A stretch of DNA of 26,726 nucleotides from Candidatus Cloacimonas sp. (GCA_035403355.1 DAONFA010000007.1:39589-66314); one strand, 5' to 3'; shown: positions 7,048 through 15,468, counted from the stretch's first letter. Notes: generated by a model not told the origin, from the letters alone. A program made the numbers and translations.

Positions 7048-9006
7048 ATGGGAAAAATAATAGGAATTGATCTCGGAACAACAAACTCCTGTGTTGCCGT
7101 CGTAGAAGGTGGCAAACCAGTAGTTATTACCAATGCGGAAGGAAGTAGAACAACTCCTTCAGTAGTTGGATTTACTAAGGATGGTCAACGATTGGTAGGC
7201 CAGTTGGCAAAACGCCAGTCAATAACCAACCCTCAGAATACCGTCTATTCAATAAAACGCTTTATGGGTAGAGGGTATGACGAAGTTACCCAGGAAATTA
7301 AGCAAGTGCCTTTTAAGGTAATTCGCGGTTTAAAGAATCAGGCAGCAGTCCACATTGATATGGAAAACAAGGACTATACACCTCAGGAAATATCGGCAAT
7401 GATTCTAACTAAGATGAAAGAAACGGCAGAAACATATTTGGGACAAAAAGTTACTGAAGCTGTAATAACCGTTCCCGCCTATTTTAATGATGACCAGCGT
7501 CAGGCAACAAAAGATGCCGGACGCATTGCCGGACTGGATGTGAAAAGAATTATCAATGAACCCACGGCTGCAGCTTTGGCTTATGGAATGGAAAATAAGA
7601 AGGAACAAAAAGTAGCTGTTTATGATTTGGGTGGCGGAACCTTTGATATCAGTATTCTGGATATTTCTGAAGGGGTTGTGGAAGTTCTTTCTACCAACGG
7701 CGATACTCATTTAGGCGGTGATGATTTTGACAAACGAGTTATTGATTGGATTCTGGAACAATTTAAAAAGCAGGAAGGAATGGATTTATCCCGCGATCCG
7801 ATGGCAATGCAAAGATTGCGCGAAGCAGCCGAAAAAGCTAAAATAGAGCTATCTGGAACTCTTACCACTAATATTAACCTGCCGTTTATCACAGCCGACG
7901 CTACAGGACCGAAACATCTGAATCTGGATTTAAGCAGAGCAGAATTTAATCGCTTAACTGCTGACCTGGTAGAGCGTTCTTTAGGTCCCTGTAAAAGAGC
8001 TATGGAAGATGCTAAAATAAGTTCTTCAGAAATTCAGGAAGTTCTATTGGTAGGTGGCAGCACGCGTATTCCCGCAGTCCAGGAAGCAGTAGAAAAATTC
8101 TTCGGCAAAGTGCCAAATCGCAGTTTGAATCCGGATGAAGTTGTAGCTATTGGCGCTTCCATCCAAGGTGCAATCCTTTCGGGAGATGAAAAAGTAAGCG
8201 ATGTGCTGCTGTTGGATGTAACTCCTCTATCTTTAGGAATTGAAACCCTGGGTGGAGTGATGACCAAACTGATTGAGCGCAATACAACTATACCAACCAA
8301 GAAGAGCCAGGTTTTTTCTACGGCAGCAGATAACCAAACTGCAGTGACGATTCATGTTTTACAAGGTGAGCGTCCCATGGCTGCAGATAATAAATCCTTA
8401 GGGCGTTTTGACCTGGTAGGAATTCCCTCTGCACCCAGAGGAATTCCTCAAATTGAAGTTACCTTTGATATTGATGCTAACGGTATCTTGCATGTATCAG
8501 CTAAAGATAAAGGCACAGGTAAAGAACAATCCATCAAAATTGATCGTGCCGGCAGTATCAGTAAAGAAGATATAGATAGAATGATTAAAGATGCGGAATT
8601 GCATTCGGAAGAAGATAAAGAACGCCAGGAATTCGTAGCTGCCAAAAATGAACTGGATACTTTAATTTTCAGCACGGAAAAGAGCTTGAGCGAATATGGA
8701 GATAAGCTTTCCAGCAGCGAAAAAAGCGAATTGGAAGAAGAAATAAAAAGTGCTAAAGAACGAATGGAAAAGGCATCAAACGCTGCAGAAATTAACGGCA
8801 TAAAAGAAAATCTTGCCAAAAAAGCCCAACACTTAGGTGAGGTTATTTATGCCAATATGCAACAACAACAAGGTGCCGGTGGAGAAGGATATGACCCCAA
8901 TGCAGGCGGTTTTAATTCCGAGAGCTATGAACAGAACTCTCAGGAAGAAAAACCCAAGCAGGAAGGTCCCATTGATGCCGACTTTGAAGTTGTGGATGAT
9001 AAATAG
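7048..9006 (+). CDS. dnaK: Chaperone protein DnaK (Hsp70)
   Basis: 652 aa, full length. The nucleotide-binding domain begins IIGIDLGTTNSCVAVVEGG, with phosphate-2 loop DLGGGTFDISILD, the adenosine-site region VLLVGGSTRIPAVQ and the interdomain linker DVLLLDVTPLSLGIE. Next come the substrate-binding beta-sandwich, the helical lid and an acidic tail ending DADFEVVDDK, as in other bacterial DnaK. It is an ATP-driven folding chaperone working with DnaJ and GrpE in the cytoplasm. A strong AGGAGG sits 5 nt before the ATG, which predicts higher translation than its neighbours. Confidence 0.98.
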   Translation: MGKIIGIDLGTTNSCVAVVEGGKPVVITNAEGSRTTPSVVGFTKDGQRLVGQLAKRQSITNPQNTVYSIKRFMGRGYDEVTQEIKQVPFKVIRGLKNQAAVHIDMENKDYTPQEISAMILTKMKETAETYLGQKVTEAVITVPAYFNDDQRQATKDAGRIAGLDVKRIINEPTAAALAYGMENKKEQKVAVYDLGGGTFDISILDISEGVVEVLSTNGDTHLGGDDFDKRVIDWILEQFKKQEGMDLSRDPMAMQRLREAAEKAKIELSGTLTTNINLPFITADATGPKHLNLDLSRAEFNRLTADLVERSLGPCKRAMEDAKISSSEIQEVLLVGGSTRIPAVQEAVEKFFGKVPNRSLNPDEVVAIGASIQGAILSGDEKVSDVLLLDVTPLSLGIETLGGVMTKLIERNTTIPTKKSQVFSTAADNQTAVTIHVLQGERPMAADNKSLGRFDLVGIPSAPRGIPQIEVTFDIDANGILHVSAKDKGTGKEQSIKIDRAGSISKEDIDRMIKDAELHSEEDKERQEFVAAKNELDTLIFSTEKSLSEYGDKLSSSEKSELEEEIKSAKERMEKASNAAEINGIKENLAKKAQHLGEVIYANMQQQQGAGGEGYDPNAGGFNSESYEQNSQEEKPKQEGPIDADFEVVDDK

Positions 9007-9016
9007 TTAAAAAAAC

Positions 9017-9083
9017 GGATTAGACGGATTTAGAGGATTAATGCGGTTACAAATATTTTTAACCGCGTTAATCCGTCTAATCC
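9017..9083. repeat. Long imperfect hairpin between dnaK and dnaJ
   Basis: GGATTAGACGGATT at 9017-9030 pairs with AATCCGTCTAATCC at 9070-9083 (14 bp). An inner stem joins TAATGCGGTTA (9039-9049) with TAACCGCGTTA (9060-9070) with one mismatch, leaving a small asymmetric bulge. No T-run follows. It could partially terminate or stabilise the dnaK message relative to dnaJ. Confidence 0.75.
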
Positions 9084-9175
9084 TTAAAACAGGTAGCAGG
9101 ATAGAATATACGAGAGTTAATGATTAGTTTATAAGTTGTTCTGATAAATAAGTGAAAACTTTAAGAGGTTAATTA

Positions 9176-10333
9176 ATGGCAAAACGAGATTATTACGAAA
9201 TTCTGGGGGTGGATAAAAATGCCGATGATGCCACTATCAAAAAGGCATACCGGAAATTGGCAATGCAGTATCATCCTGATAAAAACCCCGATAATAAAGA
9301 AGCAGAAGAAAAGTTCAAAGAAGCAAGCGAAGCTTATGAAGTGCTTTCCGATAAGGAGAAAAGACAGATTTACGATCAATACGGTCATTCAGGATTAGAA
9401 AACCAGTTTGGTGGAGCCGGTTTCTCCTGGGAGGACTTTATGCATCGCAGTGATTTGGGTGATATCTTTGGAGACGGATTTGGCAGTATCTTTGACACTA
9501 TTTTCGGAGGCGGTTTCGGAGGTAGAACTCAACGCAGCTCAAACCGATCAAACAGAGGTGAAGACCTGCAAATTGAACTATCTCTTTCACTTCAGGAAAT
9601 TGCCAAAGGGGTAGAAAAAACCGTTAAGATCGGCATCAAAGAACCCTGTGAGAAATGTGGTGGAAGCGGAAGTGCGGAAGGAAAAACTGAGTCCTGCCCT
9701 CACTGTAAAGGAACAGGACAAATAAGGCAAATTCGTCAGTCACTTTTCGGACGAATGCAGACAGTGTCCGAATGCCCAAATTGCAATGGCGAAGGCAGAA
9801 TCATAAAAAATAAATGCAGTAAATGTTATGGAGAGGGACGAGTAGGCATCGTTAAAGAAATCAAATTTAATATCCCTCCCGGTATTGGAGAAGGAGAATA
9901 TATTCGCTTAAGAGGACAGGGTAATGTAGGAGCCCGCGGTGGAAGCAGAGGCGATATTCTTGTTCTTATCCATCAGAAACAGGATGACCTTTTTGAACGC
10001 GATGGGAATGACATTATTCTGGAATATCCTATTAGCGTTTCACAAGCTGTTTTAGGCGATGAAATTATTGTGCCAACTCTCACGGGTTCTGTAAAAATGA
10101 AGGTTCCACCCGGAACTCAAAGCGGTAGATTATTCCGTTTGAAGGGACAGGGAATTCAAAGTCATAGCAGTTATTCCAGAGGAGATCAAATAGTAAGAAC
10201 GGTGGTAGTAATTCCTTCAAAACTCTCTCATGAAGAAGCCGAACTCTATAAGCGTTTAAGGGAATTTGATCTGAAAAGAGATCTGAAACCAGGTAAAAGT
10301 TTTCTTTCCAAAATGAAGGGGTATTTTAGTTAA
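9176..10333 (+). CDS. dnaJ: Chaperone protein DnaJ (Hsp40)
   Basis: 385 aa, type I J-protein. The J domain (about 4-70) has HPD at 33-35. A Gly/Phe-rich region follows, rich in GDGFGSIFDTIFGGGFGG (about 95-116). Four CxxCxGxG zinc motifs have their cysteines at 158/161, 174/177, 200/203 and 214/217. The two C-terminal beta domains close it. It delivers clients to DnaK and stimulates its ATPase. The upstream ribosome site is weak (AGAGG), and a hairpin separates it from dnaK, so it is probably made at lower level. Only 2 nt separate its stop from rsmE. Confidence 0.97.
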   Translation: MAKRDYYEILGVDKNADDATIKKAYRKLAMQYHPDKNPDNKEAEEKFKEASEAYEVLSDKEKRQIYDQYGHSGLENQFGGAGFSWEDFMHRSDLGDIFGDGFGSIFDTIFGGGFGGRTQRSSNRSNRGEDLQIELSLSLQEIAKGVEKTVKIGIKEPCEKCGGSGSAEGKTESCPHCKGTGQIRQIRQSLFGRMQTVSECPNCNGEGRIIKNKCSKCYGEGRVGIVKEIKFNIPPGIGEGEYIRLRGQGNVGARGGSRGDILVLIHQKQDDLFERDGNDIILEYPISVSQAVLGDEIIVPTLTGSVKMKVPPGTQSGRLFRLKGQGIQSHSSYSRGDQIVRTVVVIPSKLSHEEAELYKRLREFDLKRDLKPGKSFLSKMKGYFS

Positions 10334-10335
10334 CA

Positions 10336-11037
10336 ATGCCTTCAATTTATGTTCCTGATTTAAGCGAGGATAAAGATATCATAATTGTTAAAGGTGACGA
10401 ATTTCATCATCTTATCAATGTAAAACGCATAAAAAGCAGAGAAACATTAATCTTAAACAGTGGTTCGGGTTTAATGGCAGAGGGGAAGCTGACTGAGGTT
10501 AATAAAGATAATGCTGTTATTGAAATTATTAAAAGAGAAAAAGTTCCTTTCCCGGAGAGACCTTTTGCTATTGCTTTTGCCCTTTTGAAAAAAAGGAATG
10601 ATGAATTAGTGATTGAGAAATGTAGTGAATTGGGAGTTACTGCATTCTATCCTTTATTAACTGATTATAGTGTGCGAGCTCCTTCCCAAAATACTGTTTC
10701 CCGTTTTGAACGCATTGCCCTATCTGCCATAAAACAATGCGATAATCCCTGGTTACCGAGAATTAATGAGCCGCTTTCTTTAAAAGAGGCATTAAAAAAG
10801 ATTCTTGCCGAGGACTGGATACCCGTTTTATGCTCTGAACAAAGACCAGCTCAAAGAATATCCATTTTACCGAATAATATTAAATCTTGTTTTATTGTAG
10901 GTCCTGAAGGTGGCTTCAGTGAAGAGGAATTCTCTTTTTTTGCGCAACAGGATATTCTCTCAATCTCTATTTGCAGTAATATAACCAGAGCAGAAACAGC
11001 AGCCATAGCTGTATCCGCTCAATTTCAAGTTTATTAA
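10336..11037 (+). CDS. rsmE: 16S rRNA (uracil-1498-N3)-methyltransferase RsmE
   Basis: 233 aa, a SPOUT-class methyltransferase. The N-terminal PUA-like part contains EFHHLINVKRIK. The SAM-binding trefoil knot is marked by VGPEGGFSEEE (GPEGG at 189-193) and RAETAAIA (from 218). RsmE methylates U1498 of 16S rRNA, in the decoding region of the small subunit, using S-adenosylmethionine. It starts 2 nt after dnaJ with no clear ribosome site, so it is probably translationally coupled. A dnaJ-prmA/rsmE neighbourhood is common in bacteria. Confidence 0.95.
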   Translation: MPSIYVPDLSEDKDIIIVKGDEFHHLINVKRIKSRETLILNSGSGLMAEGKLTEVNKDNAVIEIIKREKVPFPERPFAIAFALLKKRNDELVIEKCSELGVTAFYPLLTDYSVRAPSQNTVSRFERIALSAIKQCDNPWLPRINEPLSLKEALKKILAEDWIPVLCSEQRPAQRISILPNNIKSCFIVGPEGGFSEEEFSFFAQQDILSISICSNITRAETAAIAVSAQFQVY

Positions 11038-11136
11038 CCAAAGAGATATTAAGAAAAACAGCAACGGGATGGAAAATAGGGAAGGGGAAGCTGATGGCTT
11101 GCTTAAAGGATAAGAGCAAGTGCCATTATTGTTCAC

Positions 11137-11184
11137 TATAGCACCATATCGCTAATTGATTATTGTGCTATATTCTTTTTCTTT
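11137..11184 (+). terminator. Possible terminator of the hrcA-rsmE operon
   Basis: TATAGCAC at 11137-11144 pairs with GTGCTATA at 11165-11172 across a 20-nt loop and is followed by a T-rich run TTCTTTTTCTTT. The stem is AU-rich and the loop long, so strength is uncertain. Confidence 0.45.
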
Positions 11185-11246
11185 CCGGTGAATTCAATTT
11201 GCCTGAAAGTGAATTTGAATTATCTTCTTAATAAAAGGAGTGTTCA

Positions 11247-11483
11247 ATGAATAACAAAAAGCTAAAGATACTCAATCCTATTATGTTCGGTGTTATTTTT
11301 ATTGCTGTTGCAGCGATAATAACCTACAAGATTTCCGAATTGTTTAACTATGATGCTTACGGGTTTAAAGAAATTCACGAAATTTGCGGATTTCTCTTTG
11401 TTATTTTAGCTATCTTTCATATTGCTTATAACTGGCAATGGATTAAAAGTCAGATTTTCGGCATAAAACCAAAGAAAAAATAA
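11247..11483 (+). CDS. Small two-helix membrane protein (DUF4405-like)
   Basis: 78 aa. There are two membrane helices: about 12-30 (IMFGVIFIAVAAIITYKI) and about 48-64 (CGFLFVILAIFHIAYNW). The motif HEICGFLFVILAIFHIAYNWQWIK carries histidines spaced as in DUF4405 and related small haem-b membrane domains, where a His near the start and another in the second helix bind haem; here that is inference. AAAGGAG sits 6 nt before the ATG, an excellent ribosome site, so the gene is real. It is monocistronic, with a hairpin terminator about 50 bp after its stop. Confidence 0.8.
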   Translation: MNNKKLKILNPIMFGVIFIAVAAIITYKISELFNYDAYGFKEIHEICGFLFVILAIFHIAYNWQWIKSQIFGIKPKKK

Positions 11484-11792
11484 TATTGGTTGGTTAAACA
11501 GAGAATCTATTTTCTCTAATGTTTAAATCAGGAGTTATCACTTCTGAGATAACTTTTAGATTATTTACGAATTTGTATGGCAGTGCTTGTTACCATATTT
11601 TTACCTCTCACAGATTACACAGATAACACAGATTTCACTTGATAAGTTTTTCCGTTGCTACGAGTTATATTACAGCGTTAAAAATAGAATTGGGAAGAGG
11701 TAAGTTAAGGAAGAAGGATATTTTGTCGTTCCACTTGCAACCGGGCTGTTTAGATCCAGTGAACTTTTCAGTAGCGAAAAAGACGGGGAAGT
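11484..11792. other. Intergenic region before the hairpin array
   Basis: Contains the terminator at 11533-11557 and a dispersed-looking CACAGATTACACAGATAA motif near 11608-11626, with a looser variant near 5134-5198. The remaining ~150 bp has no recognisable gene. A reading frame open across 11639-11923 is mostly repeat array and is not believed. Confidence 0.55.
11533..11557 (+). terminator. Probable intrinsic terminator after the DUF4405-like gene
   Basis: AGTTATC at 11533-11539 pairs with GATAACT at 11548-11554 across an 8-nt loop and is followed by TTT. The stem is AU-rich, so efficiency may be modest. Confidence 0.5.
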
Positions 11793-12040
11793 GGTTGACG
11801 AGGACATCAACAATCCGGTTTTGGTTGACCAGGAGGTCAACCTTCCGAGTTTTTAGTTTACTGGGACATCAGCAATCCGGTTTTTGGTTGACGGGGAGGT
11901 CAACCTTCCGGGTTTTTGGTTGACCAGGAGGTCAACCTTCCGGGTTTTTAGTTGACGAGGACATCAGCAATCCGGTTTTTGGTTGACCAGGAGGTCAACC
12001 TTCCGGGTTTTTGGTTGACGGGGACATCAGCAAACCGGGG
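11793..12040. repeat. Array of eight 30-32 bp hairpin-plus-T5 units
   Basis: Two unit types occur in the order B A B A A B A B. Type A (32 bp; at 11823, 11886, 11918, 11981) has GGTTGACC or GGTTGACG, 4 nt, GGTCAACC, then TTCCGGGTTTTT or a variant, i.e. a stem-loop followed by a T-run. Type B (30-31 bp; at 11793, 11855, 11950, 12013) has GTTGACGAGGACATCAGCAA (or a variant), then TCCGGTTTTT, and lacks the second arm. The array lies between convergent genes and stops 5 bp from the lpxK stop codon. Confidence 0.95.
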
Positions 12041-12045
12041 AATTA

Positions 12046-13098
12046 CTATTTTACATAACTTAGTATCCGGCTGAGAAATTTATCTTCCTGATCAAAGTGA
12101 TATTCAAGTTTCAATGCCAGCAAACGGTTTCTTAAAGGTTCAAATTTTGCCAGTTTCATAATATCCTTTTGAGTGCAGAGAATATAGTCCGGGTTCAGCT
12201 CCAGCAATCTATTCGGCAGGCAGAGGTCTTGAAAAGCATAATGGTCTGGAAAGGCATAGTGTTTCATAAAGGACAAACCCAAAGTGTGAACGCTCCGTTC
12301 AAAGGAAGCAGGATTGGCAATTGCAGAGGACAGGACTATCTTTTTATTGTTTAAGAAGGTAAGAGGAATAGTATCGTTATCTGAATTCTGGAAACAGGAA
12401 GGAGAGCCAAAACAATGAAATACAGGCAATCCTTTGCGGATAATTCTTTCCAGCCAGGGTAGTGGTGTTTGTTGTTCATTTTTATGATTAATAACAGCAA
12501 TGCTTTGGGGGGGGATATTTGCAAGAGGTTCTCTTAAATAACCCGCAGGAATCACAAAGCCGTTGCCAAGTCCAAGAGAGGCATCAAAACTTACAATATC
12601 CAGGTCTCTATAAACATAATAATGTTGCAGAGCATCATCCAAAATAATTATCTCCAAATCAGGATATTCTTGCAGTAAAAGCTGAATTGCTTCTTTGCGT
12701 TTTCTGCCAACAACTACAGGAACTTCAGGCAGAGAGGAAGCAATTAAAAATGCCTCATCACCAGTTTGTTGAACATCAAACAGCAGACCTGAATCATTAG
12801 CAATAAGATGAGGGTTATTTTCCAAAGCGCCTTTATAGCCACGATGAGATACAGCTACCTTTTTTCCTGCTTCCAGCAATAGTTTTGCCAGTAAAATAGT
12901 CAGAGGTGTTTTTCCTGAACCGCCGCTAACTATATTTCCGATGCTGATTATTTTGCAAGGTGCTTGATAAGCTTTTTTTTGATAATAAGTTCTGCGTTGG
13001 TTTTGCCAGCAGCCATATATTACACTTGCCGGATAAAGGGTATATGATAGAGGAGAGCGTTTTAAAAGGTGATTTTGGATTAACTTGTTAGCATCCAT
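12046..13098 (-). CDS. lpxK: Tetraacyldisaccharide 4'-kinase LpxK
   Basis: 350 aa. The P-loop GNIVSGGSGKT at 54-64 sits in the usual position. The LpxK signature ILDDALQHYYVYRDLDIVSFD near 152-172 follows, then GYLREPL and VINHKN. LpxK phosphorylates the 4' position of tetraacyldisaccharide 1-phosphate with ATP at the inner membrane, a late lipid A step, so the cell has an outer membrane with lipid A. It begins directly after the receiver-domain stop codon (no gap) and is the last gene of the uvrC-like/purC/receiver/lpxK operon. The stop is TAG, and the hairpin array begins 5 bp beyond it. Confidence 0.95.
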   Translation of the reverse strand: MDANKLIQNHLLKRSPLSYTLYPASVIYGCWQNQRRTYYQKKAYQAPCKIISIGNIVSGGSGKTPLTILLAKLLLEAGKKVAVSHRGYKGALENNPHLIANDSGLLFDVQQTGDEAFLIASSLPEVPVVVGRKRKEAIQLLLQEYPDLEIIILDDALQHYYVYRDLDIVSFDASLGLGNGFVIPAGYLREPLANIPPQSIAVINHKNEQQTPLPWLERIIRKGLPVFHCFGSPSCFQNSDNDTIPLTFLNNKKIVLSSAIANPASFERSVHTLGLSFMKHYAFPDHYAFQDLCLPNRLLELNPDYILCTQKDIMKLAKFEPLRNRLLALKLEYHFDQEDKFLSRILSYVK

Positions 13099-13476
13099 TT
13101 ATTTCAGGTGGGATTCAATTACATCCACCAGTTTTTCTGTTTCAAAGGGTTTATAAAGAACATCCTTCAAACCGTCAACTTTAGCCCGCACGAGCACATG
13201 ATTGGGGTCATAACCAAAACCGGTCATCATAATCACAGGAATATTTTCGTTGTAGTCCTTAATTCTCCAAAACAATTCATAGCCATCCATATCGGGCATA
13301 GCAATATCCGTAACTACGAGGTCAACATTACCTTTCACGATTTCCTGGATTGCCAGCATTCCTTCATTGAAAGTGAGTATTTTCCAGTCCGGTCTCATAG
13401 CTTCCAGTTCAATTTTCAGGTTTTCAACCAGTTCTTCTTCGTCATCTACAATGCAGATAATCTTTTTTGTCTTCAC
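13099..13476 (-). CDS. Single-domain response regulator (receiver domain only)
   Basis: 125 aa, a CheY-like receiver with nothing attached. The acidic pair Asp11/Asp12, phospho-acceptor Asp57 in VVTDIAMPDMDG, Thr85 in MMTGFG and Lys109 in YKPF are all present, so it should be phosphorylatable. No output domain and no kinase are nearby, so its partner is unknown. GTG start: the GTG overlaps the purC TGA in a 4-nt GTGA, indicating coupled translation. Its position between purC and lpxK is odd for a signalling gene. Confidence 0.93.
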   Translation of the reverse strand: MKTKKIICIVDDEEELVENLKIELEAMRPDWKILTFNEGMLAIQEIVKGNVDLVVTDIAMPDMDGYELFWRIKDYNENIPVIMMTGFGYDPNHVLVRAKVDGLKDVLYKPFETEKLVDVIESHLK

Positions 13477-14354
13477 AATTCTTTACCGGTGATAATTTTA
13501 AAGATTGTTAAATACTTTTGCCTGGTTTGTTCAATCACTTCCTCAGGTAAGGGAGGTGGAGGGGATTGTTTATCCCAACCGCTATTTTCCAGATAATTTC
13601 TAATAAACTGTTTATCGTAGCTTTTAGGATTTTTGCCGATTTCGTAGTCATTCAAAGACCAGAAGCGGGAAGAATCCGGAGTAAACAATTCATCAATCAG
13701 CAGAACTTCCGAACCGATTGTGCCAAATTCAAATTTTGTATCAGCCAGGATAACATCTTTTTTTAGCATTAAATCGTGGGCATAAGAATATAGTTCCAGA
13801 GCTTTGTCTTTAATATAAACAGCGAGGGATTCATCCATCCTACTCATAAATTCGCGGTAGCTGATATTTTCATCGTGACCACTTTCTACTTTTGTACTGG
13901 GAGTAAAAAGGGGATGAGGGAATTTCTGGCTTTCCTGCATTTCTTCCGCAATCAGCATTCCTCCAATTGTATTGCTTTTTTTATATTCATTCCAGGCAGA
14001 GCCGCTAAGATAACCACGCACGATACATTCAAAGGGGATTACGCGTGTTTTTTTCACCAGCATACTGCGACCATCCAGATATTTATTAAAGGGCTGTAAC
14101 TCCACAGGATATTCAGAAATGTTAGCAGCGATAAAATGATTGGGAATAATATCTGATGTGGCTTGAAAGAAATAAACGGAAATAGCATTTAATATTTTTC
14201 CTTTATCGGGGATGGGATTAGGGAAAATCACATCAAATGCGGAAATGCGGTCTGTGCTAACTATTAACAAAGTTTCTCCCAAATCGTATATATCGCGCAC
14301 TTTACCTTGACGACTTTGCTTTACAATCGCCAATTTGCTAATTTCATTGAACAT
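13473..14354 (-). CDS. purC: Phosphoribosylaminoimidazole-succinocarboxamide synthase (SAICAR synthetase)
   Basis: 293 aa, close to the longer yeast Ade1-type form rather than the ~240 aa E. coli form. Signatures include GKVRDIYDLGETLLIVSTDRISAFDV near 17-42, the FECIVRGYLSGSAWNEYK segment near 103-120, TPSTKVESGHDENIS near 148-162 and ADTKFEFG near 202-209. It joins aspartate to CAIR with ATP in purine biosynthesis (cytoplasm). AAGGAG lies 5 nt before the ATG. The ATG lies inside the last 11 bp of the upstream UvrC-like gene. No other pur gene is in the window. Confidence 0.96.
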   Translation of the reverse strand: MFNEISKLAIVKQSRQGKVRDIYDLGETLLIVSTDRISAFDVIFPNPIPDKGKILNAISVYFFQATSDIIPNHFIAANISEYPVELQPFNKYLDGRSMLVKKTRVIPFECIVRGYLSGSAWNEYKKSNTIGGMLIAEEMQESQKFPHPLFTPSTKVESGHDENISYREFMSRMDESLAVYIKDKALELYSYAHDLMLKKDVILADTKFEFGTIGSEVLLIDELFTPDSSRFWSLNDYEIGKNPKSYDKQFIRNYLENSGWDKQSPPPPLPEEVIEQTRQKYLTIFKIITGKEL

Positions 14355-15303
14355 TCAAACTCCTTACCTCTTCTGTAAAAAAAGAGTAAATAACTTTGCT
14401 TTCATCAACACTATCCAAATTAAGAGCAAGGGTCTCATTTATGCGAAATTCAGTAGTGTCAACAGGAAAATGATAATCTTTGTTCTGAAAGCGACAATAG
14501 GTGATTTTGCCTTTTTGTATTTGCAGTTCGTCACTTTCATATTCCAAATGTTTAGCGGAAATAAGAAATTTCAGCCATTCACGGTATTTGCTTAACATAT
14601 CTATTTCATCATCCAGCAGGGAGGCATTATTAAATTCCAGTTCATTAAAGTATCTCTTTCTTTCCTGTTGAACAAGTTCCAAAATACCGTTTTCAGGCAC
14701 CAGAAATGCCTCTTTTAAAAGTGATTCCAATTTATCGGAACCATATTCCGACTGGGTTTCAGAATTTTCCGAGAGTGCTAAACACCAGCCCCGGCATAAA
14801 TTATTTTTCATTTTTTCACAGGGATATTCACCTGTCTCGCAAGCAGGTAATTTTAATATTCGCGCATAGATATCAAGCACATCTACCAGGAAAAAACGAC
14901 TGCGAAAAGGACCTAAATACAACCAGTCATCATTTGTATGTTCCTGAATTGTAATAAAGGGAAAACGATGGGAATCCAGCGCTAAATAAACATATTCTGC
15001 CCAAGGCAAAATCTGATATTGATAGAGAGGTGAATTTTCCGTTAGATAACATTTATAATGAATTAATGCGGATATTGCCTGAGGGTATGTTACCCAGCTC
15101 AATTCATCTGCCTGATTCCACATTTCTTTATAAATTCCACCTTCCTGGGCTTTATCGGAAAGGAAATTCAGCTTTACCTTCAAATTGGCAGAGTAACCAG
15201 CATAGAGCTCTTCTCTTTCACTTTTTAACAAGTAAAAAACCCAGCCCTTAGGCAGTGTATCTAAATGATTCTGTATATTCTTATCTATTTTTATTGTATC
15301 CAT
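14344..15303 (-). CDS. UvrC-like protein with degenerate GIY-YIG domain
   Basis: 319 aa, roughly the N-terminal half of UvrC. Residues 20-45 (GWVFYLL...LYAGYSANLKVKL) align with the GIY-YIG core, with the second motif kept as Y34-A-G36. The GKA/R that follows is GYSANLKVKL, with Lys where the catalytic Arg is expected. Near 75-95 I cannot find the metal-binding Glu of EAxxLE. Residues 130-174 match UvrC: LGPFRSRFF, then Cys155, Cys162, Cys170, Cys174, with the C-x7-C-x3-C spacing of the UvrC cysteine cluster. No UvrB-binding, RNase H-like or HhH domain follows. It may be a non-nuclease scaffold. First gene of its operon; no ribosome site seen before the ATG. Confidence 0.7.
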   Translation of the reverse strand: MDTIKIDKNIQNHLDTLPKGWVFYLLKSEREELYAGYSANLKVKLNFLSDKAQEGGIYKEMWNQADELSWVTYPQAISALIHYKCYLTENSPLYQYQILPWAEYVYLALDSHRFPFITIQEHTNDDWLYLGPFRSRFFLVDVLDIYARILKLPACETGEYPCEKMKNNLCRGWCLALSENSETQSEYGSDKLESLLKEAFLVPENGILELVQQERKRYFNELEFNNASLLDDEIDMLSKYREWLKFLISAKHLEYESDELQIQKGKITYCRFQNKDYHFPVDTTEFRINETLALNLDSVDESKVIYSFFTEEVRSLNVQ

Positions 15304-15418
15304 ACAACAACAATTCTTTAGTGATAGTTTATGTCAAACGAAATCCGCTAAAAGCAACAAGGGGAAACACCGTAATGTTTGCCTCACTACCTGATGCCTG
15401 CTCATTTTTTTAATGACT

Positions 15419-15468
15419 CTTTAACGATCCTTTAACAATGCCTTAACTTTGTTAAGGAATCGTTAAAG
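15419..15468. repeat. Nested inverted repeat with two alternative pairings
   Basis: Outer arms 15419-15437 and 15450-15468 pair at 17 of 19 positions (CTTTAACGAT at the left end, ATCGTTAAAG at the right). A competing perfect 7-bp hairpin CCTTAAC-TTT-GTTAAGG lies at 15441-15457 and uses part of the right arm, so the two structures exclude each other. Confidence 0.75.

Noticed and set aside
9017..9083. Intrinsic terminator after dnaK
   Set aside because: The hairpin is strong but no T-run follows on the plus strand, and dnaJ-rsmE continue in the same direction.
11639..11923. 94-codon plus-strand frame across the hairpin array
   Set aside because: No ribosome site, the second half is repeat-encoded (STFRVF-type peptides), and other frames of the array read equally well until stops. 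Treated as a chance frame.
11793..12040. CRISPR array
   Set aside because: Units are contiguous with no unique spacers, and no cas gene is nearby.
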